A DNA stretch of 64,000 nucleotides from Sesamia nonagrioides (taxonomy: Eukaryota > Arthropoda > Insecta > Lepidoptera > Noctuidae): assembly GCA_017933935.1 (NCBI GenBank), contig JADWQK010000760.1, positions 1,736,001 to 1,800,000 on the forward strand, given 5' to 3'. Each line of letters begins with the position of its first letter. The first letter of the stretch is position 1. Made by a program: the position numbers and the translations under genes. The notes under the pieces are model-generated. The model saw nothing but the letters and a program-made list of their open reading frames with translations, was not told the origin of the DNA and did not search any database. Of the stretch, positions 56,507-64,000 are shown in pieces.

Positions 56507-56936
56507 TTTTTTATTTTTTTTTTTAATAGTTATAAACTAGTGCTTGACTGCAATCCCGCCTGATGGTAAGCAGTGATGCAATCGTTGATGGTAAAGCACA
56601 CTAGCTTATTAAGCCTATTCACTCAAAAAAACTGAGTGAATAGGAAGGAAGACGGCAGTTGAGCGAGGTGATGCAATGTTTAACCCAACAACACGACCAA
56701 CGATGCTGCGCCAGAGGATGATCTGGAGAGCCTTCACGACCAAACTCCCGACACAACAACATTAGGCACATCGTACCCGGCACACATCGCAACACAACTG
56801 CTCAGACCCGTTCTCCGTACGGCTTCACCAGACATCATGCCGGAACACGACGAATCGCTTGGCGGCAAGACTTTATCTGGTGGGTGGTAACTTATGCCGG
56901 CGGCTGATGTTGTTGCCTACCACCGAGGAATAATCA
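56507..56936 (-). mobile_element. Short element B, longest copy
   Basis: 430 bp from poly-T at 56507 to ccaccgag at 56936; complete relative to the other copies. Confidence 0.75.
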
Positions 56937-57006
56937 CCAAGAAATAATATTAATCGTTAAAGCACACACAAAGTACCACAATCCACGAGTAGCAAAATTT
57001 TATTTA

Positions 57007-57190
57007 ATCCATCCATACTAATAATATAAATGCGAAAGTAACTCTATCTGTCTGTCTGTTAAGCTTTCCCGCTTAAACCTCTCAACCGATTTTGATGAAA
57101 TTTGGCACAGACAATCTTTAGACCCTGAGAATGGACATAGGCTACCATTTATCCCGGAAAAATTTGATGTTTCCGAGGGAAAACACCACA
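57007..57190 (+). mobile_element. Helitron 5' part, Lep1-like type
   Basis: Begins tccatactaataatataaatg, then gcgaaagtaactctatctg and ggcacagacaatctttagacc; the CTAGT end is missing. Confidence 0.75.
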
Positions 57191-57519
57191 TTCTGGCTGT
57201 TTACATGTTTGCGTCTATATTTAACTATATTTAGACCAATCTTCTGTTCCAAGTTTACACTTCTGCGCACAATATTATACATATGTATATTAGGCTTGTG
57301 ACAATGTATAATCAAAACTCTTATTAAATAAGAGTAAGAAATAGCATTATAAATTTATTTTGGATACAAAATTTTGTTTAATCTTATCACACTTTTACGT
57401 ACAAAATTATCTTACCTCGGGACTTATTAATAAAATAGAGGAAAAATTTCCTTCTATTTATCGATCTATTTTATCTATCTTATGATTCCATTGTCATTCT
57501 GTCTAATTTTTTTTTTAGC
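57191..57519. other. No feature recognised
   Basis: AT-rich. Confidence 0.4.
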
Positions 57520-57672
57520 CCCACACTATGAATTACTTACTCCTGTATCGTAGGTGCGTTAACAAATATTTAAAACTCACATACACAAACATCCAGACGT
57601 GGAGCAACTACATGTAGGCTGTACAACTATTCGATCCATGCGGAAATCGAACCCGCGACACGCAGCACAATG
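57520..57672 (-). mobile_element. SINE family D, reversed
   Basis: gccccacacta end, ctcacatacacaaacatcca, then B-box complement gcggaaatcgaacccgcg. Confidence 0.7.
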
Positions 57673-57679
57673 CTGCTTT

Positions 57680-58115
57680 GAAGAGAGGGTTGCTTATGGC
57701 GCTGGCTCATGGACGGTCTGGGGCGGTATATCCGCGAGCGGCAAATTTCAACTTGAGATTGTTACGTGATACCATACGAGGACTATGTGGGCCCAAATTT
57801 CATTTTTATGCATGATAATGCAAGAGCTCATACGGCCGGCATCGTCAAGGAATATCTTCGGGATGTAAACATCACAGTTATGGACTGGCCAGCCAGAAGC
57901 CCAGACATGAACCCCATTGAGCATATGTGGGACAAGCTAAAAGAGACGTGTTAGGGCTCGTCAGTCAGTTGCCCTGACGATGCAGGAGTTGAAAACTGCC
58001 ATAGAAGAGGAATGGGAGGTGATCCCTCAAAAATTCATAGAGCGGTTGATAAACTCTATGCCTAATCATATGAGAGCTGTGGTAGATGCCCATGGAGGCA
58101 ACACGCGTTATTAAA
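57680..58115 (+). mobile_element. Tc1-like transposase C-terminal remnant
   Basis: The 62-codon frame 57766-57954 encodes FMHDNARAHTA (second catalytic Asp), VMDWPARSPDMNPIEHMWD (catalytic Glu, D34E-type spacing) and ends by a frameshift at LKETC. The shifted frame continues RRVRARQSVALTMQEL, RLINSMPNHMRAVVDA and GGNTRY, the normal Tc1 C-terminus. The N-terminal DNA-binding domain is missing, so it is inactive. Confidence 0.88.
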
Positions 58116-58448
58116 TTAAACCTTATTTTTTATTCAAAAATCAATTGCCTTTAACAAGGCGTATATCCGACTTGTTAGGCGTAACTCCGTGTTGTATGCT
58201 ATTCTGAATTCATATTTAAAACAATACGATCGAAAAAGATGGTAAAATGTATCAGGTTTAAAACTGCATCAATAGTTTTTGTTCAATCTAGCAATCATAT
58301 TTCGGTAGGGGCCATCGAAACCTAAACTCTAAGGTGAGCCAATAGATGTGTCCAGAAGTGTAGTATGGGATTAATATTGAAATCCAAAACCACTAGTAAT
58401 TTCCAGTTTACAACCTCTTTAATAAGCAAATTACACAAGAGGACACAA
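58116..58448. other. Upstream of pseudogene exon 3, nothing recognised
   Basis: Exons equivalent to 1 and 2 of the protease homologue were looked for here and upstream and not found. Confidence 0.4.
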
Positions 58449-58565
58449 GTTCAAGTTCTTTATTTCATAACAAAATACATTTGTGATACACAGATGCGGA
58501 GGAGCATTAGTAACTCTAAGGCATGGATTAACATCTGCATCTTGCCTATACAACAACTGAGATCG
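58449..58565 (+). pseudogene. Pseudogene exon 3
   Basis: From 58495 in frame: CGGALVTLRHGLTSASC, LYNN, then TGA (58558-58560) and donor CG|GTAAGT at 58565. From the last Cys codon to the donor its length equals that of exon 3 in the minus gene. The 5' part (VQVLYFITKY) is in another frame and the acceptor AG is unclear. Confidence 0.82.
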
Positions 58566-58620
58566 GTAAGTATCTCGTGTAAATTTTATCAGATCATGTC
58601 AAAAAAGTGTAGTTGGGTTA

Positions 58621-58636
58621 GGTTGTAGGAGCGCTC
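58621..58636 (+). repeat. R1-cluster junction motif, copy 1
   Basis: ggttgtaggagcgctc occurs here, again exactly at 60906-60921, and as gttgtaggagtgc at 61482-61494. It is either a target site duplication or the 5' terminus of the elements. Confidence 0.8.
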
Positions 58637-60905
58637 ACTGGTACAAAGTATGCAACCCCAGCTGCTAGAAGCGGTGGTATCGACCCTCTTCCCTGAGCGG
58701 GCGGGACACGTTCCCCCGGCGATGGTTTCACCCTCAGCCACAGACTCTCCAGAAGAGCAGGGCACCGATGTCCCCGAGGTGACGCAAGCAGAGACGAGAG
58801 CGGCCGTGTCGCGGCTCCGGGCCAAGAACAAAGCGCGTGTACCCGACGGAATTCCTGGCCGAGCTCCCGTCCTGGCTCCGAAGGAGCTAGAGCCCCGGCT
58901 GAGGGGGCTCTTCACAGCAGGCCTCGAGCGGGGTCAATTTCCCAGTGTGTGGAAGGAGGGGAAGCTGGTCCTGCTCAGGAAGGAGGGGCGCCCCGTGGAC
59001 TCGCCGTCCGCGTATCGGCCCATAGTGCTACTTGACGAGGCGGGCAAACTGTTCGAGCGGATTATCGCAGATCGCCTCGTCAGCCACTTGTGCAGAGAGG
59101 GGCCGAACATGGACGACAACCAGTTTGATTTTTGCCGGGGGCGCTCCACCATAGACACCATCATGCGCGTGAGAGCCCTGGTGGAGGATACAGTGTCCCG
59201 GGATGGGTTGGTGTTGGCGGTGTCTTTAGACATTTCCAACGCCTTCAACACCCTACCCTGGAGTTGTATTAGGGAGGCCCTGAAATACCATCGGGTGCCG
59301 CCCTACCTCCGCCGTACAGTAGGGGCTTATCTGGAGTATAGATGCGTCATTTATCGGGGACGTGACGGTGCCGGTAGGCACCAAATGTCGTGCGGTGTCC
59401 CACAGGGATCGGTATTGGGGCCGCTCCACACTGTGGAACATTGGCTACGACTGGGTGCTGAGAGGCGAGCTCCCGTCGGGCGCCGACCTGACGTGTTATG
59501 CGAACGACACGCTTGTCTCTGCCCGGGGGAGCTCGCACAGGGAAGCAACGTTGATAGCCACGGCTGCGGTGTCACAGGTGGTGAACCGCATCCGGCGCCT
59601 GGGCCTGGAGGTGGCCCTTGACAAGTCGGAGGCCATGGTTTTCCAAGGCCCCCGGCGTGCGCCGGCGCCGGGTTCACATATCGTGGTCAATGGGGCCCGG
59701 ATAGCTGTCGAGTCCACCATGAAGTACCTGGGATTGGTGCTTGACAGCCGATGGGAATTCGGGCCCCACTTCCGGCGGCTGGCGCCCAAGCTGATGGGTG
59801 CAGCAGGCGCGCTATCAACGCTGCTTCCCAACATGGGGGGCCCGAGCGCCGCCTGTAGGCGGTTGTACGTGGGAATCGTGCGGTCCATGGCCCTATATGG
59901 GGGCCCTGTGTGGGCGATGGATCTGACGGCCGGAACACTCGCCATTCTGCGCAAGCCGCAGAGAACGATGGCCGTCAGGGTCGCCCGCGGGTATCGCACG
60001 ATTTCCTACGAGCCGGCTTGCGTCCTGGCCGGATCCACGCCCTGGGACCTAGAGGCGAAAGTACTCGCGTCATTGTACCGATGGCGCGAGGAAGAGCGGG
60101 CACTGGGCTCCAGTCCGGCGCAGCGGCAGATTGAGCTGCGCCGAGAGGAGCTCCGTCAGGTCCTGGTGGCGGACTGGCGGCAGAGGCTTATGTGCCCTAC
60201 CGCCGGCCTCCCTACCGTCGAGGCGATCCGGCCAGTACTCGACGACTGGCTCGGAAGAAGGCGCGGCTCCCTGTCGTTTAGGGTGACGCAGGTACTGTCG
60301 GAGCACGGCTGTTTCGGCAAGTACCTGCATCGCTCATGCAGGGAGCCGGACGCTCGGTGCCACCACTGCGTCCAATGCGGGGAGGACACGGCCCAGCACA
60401 CGCTCTCCGAGTGTGTAGCTTGGGAGGAGCAGCGCCGTGTCCAAATGAAGTAGGAGGCGACCTGACGCTGCCGGCAGTAGTGCGGAGGATGGTCGGTAGC
60501 GCAGAGTCGTGGAACGCGGTGGTGTCCTTCTGCGTGGACGTGATGTCGCAGAAGGAAGCTGCAGAACATGAGAGGGGGATCTCAACTCCCTTCCCGGGCG
60601 GATAACGCCCTCTTCCGCCCCCATGTATGGGTCCAGGGGCGAGGGACATGGGGAAGTCCCCGCCCCCTATTCGATGGACCCCGAGGCGGAGGCGCGCGAA
60701 TGTCGGCGCGCGCCTCTGAGGCGATGCACGGGGTACTTTGACACCCCACTACCAAATGCAGGAGAATTTAGACTCCCGCGGCTCCACGCGCGCTCGTGAT
60801 AGAAGAGACACCGGGGTGGTTTTAGTCAGTACGAGTCTGACAGACCCCGTCGCCCACCCCAGGGCGGCGGACATCCATTGAGGATTTCCACCCCGGAAAA
60901 AAAAA
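58637..60905 (+). mobile_element. R1-clade LINE ORF2, 5'-truncated, frameshifted
   Basis: First frame (58650 to about 59420): RAKNKARVPDGIPG, YRPIVLLDEAGKLFERIIA, FDFCRGRSTIDTIMRV, LAVSLDISNAFNTLPW (motif A) and MSCGVPQGSVLGP (motif B). A frameshift near 59420 leads to a second frame (to 60453): LWNIGYDWVLRG, CYANDTLV, where motif C YADD reads YAND, LALDKSEA-like VALDKSEAM, and a C-terminal zinc-binding motif CREPDARCHHCVQC..HTLSEC. A 3' UTR with ttttagtcagtacgagtctg and gaggatttccacccc ends in poly-A at 60905. The enzyme would prime cDNA synthesis at a nicked target; here two independent lesions abolish it. Much higher GC than the surroundings. Confidence 0.9.
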
Positions 60906-61481
60906 GGTTGTAGGAGCGCTCCATGTGCAGTTTCAGGCCTGCCATCGGACGCGTCCCCAAGTGGCGGATAGGGGAACGGCCTCCAGATATGGGGGTTACC
61001 GGATTACCGGCGCGGACCAAAACCAGATGTGAGGACCGCTTCGGCGGTCACATGTGCGGCAGGTCGGCCACCACTCCAGGTGGCTGACGTGACCCGAACT
61101 CCGAGTCACCTTCGGACAACCCGGGCTCCTCGCTGAGAGGAGCTGGGGGTCTTGCTTGCCTACGTGCAAGCGAGTGGGGCTAAGAGGAAGGACAGCTCGC
61201 TAAAAAACCCTTGGCTGCTGCGTCTTCACGTACAAGAAGACGTATCCAGTCCGGCCCCTATGGGGTATGGGGGGACCACTGTGAGCCCGCCTTCAAGGTG
61301 AGAATCGCCGGCGGGGGATTGGTAGTTAGGCTCTGCCATTTCCCATGACCCCGCCACTCAGGCGATGTCGTTGTGCCGCTGTGGTTTTAGTGGGTATTCC
61401 CGGATTCGGCTGGGCGAGTCCCACACACGCCCTTCGGGGTATGGTGCGTAAATGCATTTCCACAACATCAAAAAAGAAAAA
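60906..61481 (+). mobile_element. R1-cluster GC-rich non-coding unit
   Basis: Starts with the junction motif, runs through GC-rich 5'-UTR-like sequence (ccatcggacgcgtccccaag, ggacagctcgctaaaaaacc) and 3'-UTR-like gctgtggttttagtgggta, and ends in an A-rich run before the next junction motif. Possibly an element with all coding sequence deleted. Confidence 0.5.
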
Positions 61482-62010
61482 GTTGTAGGAGTGCCCAGCA
61501 GCGTCGGTCGCAGCTCCACGAGGTCCTGGTGGCGGAATAGCGGGACAGGCCTTCACGCCCTACCGCCTCACCACCATCGAGGAGATTCGGCCGGTACTGG
61601 CAGACTGGCTCGGAAGAAGGCACGGCTCCCTGATGTTTCGGGTAACACAGGTACTCTCGGGGCATGGATGCTTCGAACAGTACCTGTGTCGCATATACAG
61701 GGAGCTGGATGCCCGGTGTCACCACTGCGTCGACTGCTGGGAGATACGGCGCACCATACGCTGGCAGAGTGTGCCGCTTGGGAGGAGCTACGCCGTGCCC
61801 TCATCTCTGAAGTAGGCAGTGAATCTGTCGCTGGCGGGTGTAATAGAGTTGATGGTCGGCAGCGAAATGTTCGACCACTCCTAGACGTCACGGGGAGAGT
61901 TATACACCTCACTCCCCCCATGACCCGAGGAGGCCCGCAGTGGGCCAGCACCAATAGAGGGTTGCGGAAGCAGTGTTCGTTCTCGCAATCCCTGGTGTAG
62001 GTGTGAGATG
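61482..62010 (+). mobile_element. R1-clade C-terminal fragment
   Basis: Junction motif followed by ORF2 C-terminal sequence in several frames (FRVTQVLSGHGCFEQYLC, CHHCVDCWE, HTLAECAAWEELRRALI), close to 14592-14910. Confidence 0.75.
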
Positions 62011-62029
62011 GAACACCGGGAGGGTTTTT

Positions 62030-62200
62030 TGGAGCGATGGCCATCAGAGTCATTAAGGAGTATCGCACGATCTCCTAGGAGGCAGTCTGCCTAATAGCTC
62101 GATCCCCTGATCCCCGCCCCTGGACGTGGAGGCAAAAGTCCTCGCGTTACTGTACCGATAGCGCTAGCGCTAGGCGCGGAGCGAATGGCTGATGCAGCGT
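62030..62200 (+). mobile_element. R1-clade RT/linker fragment, out of order
   Basis: ggagcgatggccatcagagt and tggacgtggaggcaaaagtcct match 59960-60080 (RTMAVRV..YRTISYE, PWDLEAKVLA), which lies 5' of the piece at 61482 in an intact element, so order is scrambled. Confidence 0.65.
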
Positions 62201-62398
62201 CAGTTCCCCCTTTTTGACTAGCAAAAAGCTTTTTGAAAGCATCCACTTATTAGAGACGAAAATAAGAGGAAACATACATGGGTAGCCGGTTTTACCTCTT
62301 TGCCGGGTTCAGAATTGAGGGATTATCCGAACGGTTTTCAAACAAAATCTAATTTATCGTACAGAGCCAAAATCGTCTACATAACCACTGTTTTTCAG

Positions 62399-62543
62399 GG
62401 TCCATACGGTTATAGCTCCGAATAAAAACCGGGTGGTCGCTGGTACAGTGGTTCTTACTGACAACTCTTCTGTTAGCGGTCGTTCTATAGAACCCCTTAC
62501 CATTCACCCCAACTACACTACGGACACCTCGTATGTAAATGAT
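62399..62543 (+). pseudogene. Pseudogene exon 4
   Basis: Acceptor tttttcag, then VHTVIAPNKNRVVAG, TVVLTDNSS, LTIHPNYTTDTSYVND, aligning with exon 4 of the minus gene through the catalytic Asp (62541-62543). After GAT an A-run replaces IAILT and no donor is seen. Confidence 0.8.
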
Positions 62544-62598
62544 AAAAAAAAATATTTGCAGCATCTTTTTTAAATAATACTGTATTTTTTTATTGTAG

Positions 62599-62992
62599 AC
62601 AGCCTCCGTGAGGTAGCGGTAGCGAACGCGACCGTTGCGCAAGGAGGCGCGGGTTTGATCCTCGCACAGTGCAAATATTTGTATACATGAATTTGAATAT
62701 TTGCACTGGTCTGGTCGTACCTCGGAAAAGATGTTAAGCCGTTGGTCCCGGTTGCCATACGAACATCTAGTGGCAGTCGTTGCGGGTTGTTGGAGCCCTC
62801 AAAAGTCTAACAGTTAGTTTAACTGCAATGCTTCGATATCGCCTTCGGGTTGTGAAGGTCAGACGGCAGTCGCTTCACGGAAAATATCGAAGTTTAGCCA
62901 AAATCAGCAGTTAAACTGGTAAAGCGGACCCCAGACTCCAAAGCTGAAAAGCTACGCGGATGCGACTGGGATTAACGCTGGGATAATGATGA
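62599..62992 (+). mobile_element. SINE A, full length, in the pseudogene
   Basis: Flanked by an imperfect 19-bp duplication (ctgtatttttttattgtag 62580-62598; ctgtaattttttatcgtag 62993-63011, two mismatches), so older than the other SINE A copies. Confidence 0.85.
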
Positions 62993-63011
62993 CTGTAATT
63001 TTTTATCGTAG

Positions 63012-63239
63012 GGTATGGATGTATCTAATGCTATCATTAGTTATTACACAGTTTACCTATGTAAGCTTTTCTTTATAGTCGTTCTGAAAATAATCAACGT
63101 CACAAATAGCTCTCCAAAATTCATCCTCACTTCATTTGTAAACCACTATGAAATCTACCTTTACTAAATAAAATCTCATAATAGATACATCAAATTTACG
63201 AAAAGGTCGGTTATTAAAGCCAATCTAACAAAATTACTG
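63012..63239. other. Pseudogene intron, no exon 5/6 found
   Basis: No GWG, MLC or KGC-type coding could be read on the plus strand. Confidence 0.4.
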
Positions 63240-63441
63240 TTAGATTAGATTATAAGTTTCTGGAGTGGCGGCCACGTACCGAAGAGTAGGGTAGGGTAGC
63301 CCCCGACAAGGTGGACCGATGACCTGGTGAAGGTAGCGGGAAGTCGATGGATGCGGGCAGCATAAGGCCGGTCATTGCGGAAAGTCTTGGGGGGAGACCT
63401 TTGTCCAGCAGTGGACCTCTGTAGGCTGAAGAAGAAGACTT
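63240..63441 (+). mobile_element. RTE-like LINE C-terminal end
   Basis: tggagtggcggccacgtacc, gacaaggtggaccgatgacc and gtccagcagtggacctctg..ggctgaagaagaaga correspond to the WRPRTGRR, PTRWTDDLV and QQWTS codons at 17303-17580, with frame breaks. Confidence 0.75.
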
Positions 63442-63617
63442 TACTATATTATAAGAAATTTACTATACCATCCATGATATTAGTCAATAGTAATTACATA
63501 ATAGTAAGTATATAATATTAACTCCCCAAAAAATGTGTTTTAAAAACAAAATTTACAATAAAGCTTAAATGGAAGAAAAGAGAAAAACATTATCAGTATA
63601 ACTTACGTTGTTTTCAG

Positions 63618-63854
63618 GGCGACTCGGGCAACCCGTTAATATGCAACAGTGACCTCAACGGAATTGTTATTGTCAACGGCCGAGACTGCTAGAGGGCGTT
63701 AGATTTGTTACCAGAAGTATATACCCGGGTCTCCAAGTTCGCCACATGGAAAAACAGTACAAGCGAAGCATACAAATTCCAATCTGGAGCGCTAGTGTTA
63801 GCATTAGTGGCTATTGTTAAAATTTTACCAGCCCGCACTGGGCCAGGGTGGTAG
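63618..63854 (+). pseudogene. Pseudogene exon 7
   Basis: Acceptor ttttcag, then GDSGNPLICNSDLNGIVIV, a TAG at 63690-63692, then LLPEVYTRVSKFATW, a linker and a hydrophobic stretch ALVLALVAIVKIL, with final TAG at 63852. The final codons overlap a dispersed repeat (cccgcactgggccagggtgg). Confidence 0.85.
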
Positions 63855-64000
63855 ATTAAGCCCGACTCCCTCTCACCGAAAGTAGGCCTGTTTCCCAACA
63901 GTGAGAACATTATAGGTTGTCCATGTGTTCAAATTTTAACCACCAATGTTTTTTGATACGTTTTTAATAATATAGAAATAATACTATTTTTATTGCGAAT
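63855..64000. other. Dispersed repeat end and AT-rich DNA
   Basis: gcccgactccctctcaccga and ggcctgtttcccaacagtga look like a common lepidopteran repeat. Confidence 0.4.

Larger units (their letters stand above)
58449..63854 (+). pseudogene. Serine protease paralogue, decayed (exons 3, 4, 7 recognisable)
   Basis: Three plus-strand exons align with exons 3, 4 and 7 of the minus-strand protease homologue, in order: 58449-58565, 62399-62543 and 63618-63854. Exon 3 has a frameshift before HRCGG/TGCGG and an in-frame TGA just before its donor. Exon 4 is open but its end after YVND is lost next to a SINE. Exon 7 reads GDSGNPLIC, keeping Ser195 that the minus-strand gene has lost, but has TAG at 63690. 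Exons 1, 2, 5 and 6 were not found. The intron between exons 3 and 4 holds the R1 cluster. It is a former secreted protease-like gene; His57 also reads Ser here (SASC), so even the ancestor may have been inactive. Confidence 0.82.

Noticed and set aside
58602..58640. Telomeric TTAGG repeat
   Set aside because: Only one gggttaggttg occurrence; there is no tandem array, so it is not telomeric sequence.
59496..59999. 167-codon minus-strand ORF
   Set aside because: Antisense shadow of the GC-rich R1 reverse transcriptase, which has clear RT motifs on the plus strand.
1..64000. CRISPR array or prokaryotic operon
   Set aside because: No regularly spaced identical repeats with unique spacers and no bacterial gene organisation; the periodic array at 24700-25200 is degenerate and inside an LTR element.

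Overview
The window looks like nuclear DNA of a moth or butterfly (Lepidoptera). It is AT-rich, intron-rich and mostly made of mobile elements. The element types I recognise, from memory of such genomes, are Helitrons ending in CTAGT, tRNA-derived SINEs with ATG/GAT tails, R1-clade, RTE-like and Jockey-superfamily LINEs, mariner and Tc1 remnants, and MITEs. There are no operons, rRNA genes, convincing tRNA genes or CRISPR arrays.

The only host gene I can assemble completely lies on the minus strand from 44755 down to 19682. Seven exons with consensus splice sites and compatible phases join into one 302-codon frame. It is a chymotrypsin-fold serine protease homologue: all eight canonical cysteines and the catalytic Asp are present, but His57 reads as Ser and Ser195 as Phe, so it should be proteolytically dead. 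It has a signal peptide, a short pro-segment and an unusual hydrophobic C-terminal tail. Its introns hold most of the transposons, including a 7.9-kb LTR element in intron 6. Part of exon 6 is duplicated in intron 5. On the plus strand at 58449-63854 lie three decayed exons of a paralogue that still reads GDSG at the catalytic serine but carries in-frame stops and transposon insertions.

Layout: 1-7112 holds SINEs, a Helitron with a nested SINE, MITEs and short perfect hairpins. 7113-9859 holds two head-to-head LINE reverse transcriptase remnants. 9860-13991 is a giant inverted repeat (2.0-kb arms, 122-bp spacer) that splits the plus-strand LINE. 14592-19630 holds R1, RTE, SINE and Helitron fragments. 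19631-44871 is the protease-homologue gene and its transposon-filled introns. 45385-57680 holds R1, LINE, SINE, MITE and Tc1 relics, one candidate cadherin-like exon and one small secreted-type ORF. 58449-63854 is the protease pseudogene, with a tandem cluster of R1-clade copies inside it.

The most unusual items are the giant palindrome with slightly diverged arms, a roughly 60-bp periodic array of tRNA T-arm-like motifs inside the non-coding LTR element, the repeated junction motif in the R1 cluster, and the gene/pseudogene pair with shared hydrophobic tails. I did not find a clear new multi-gene system.
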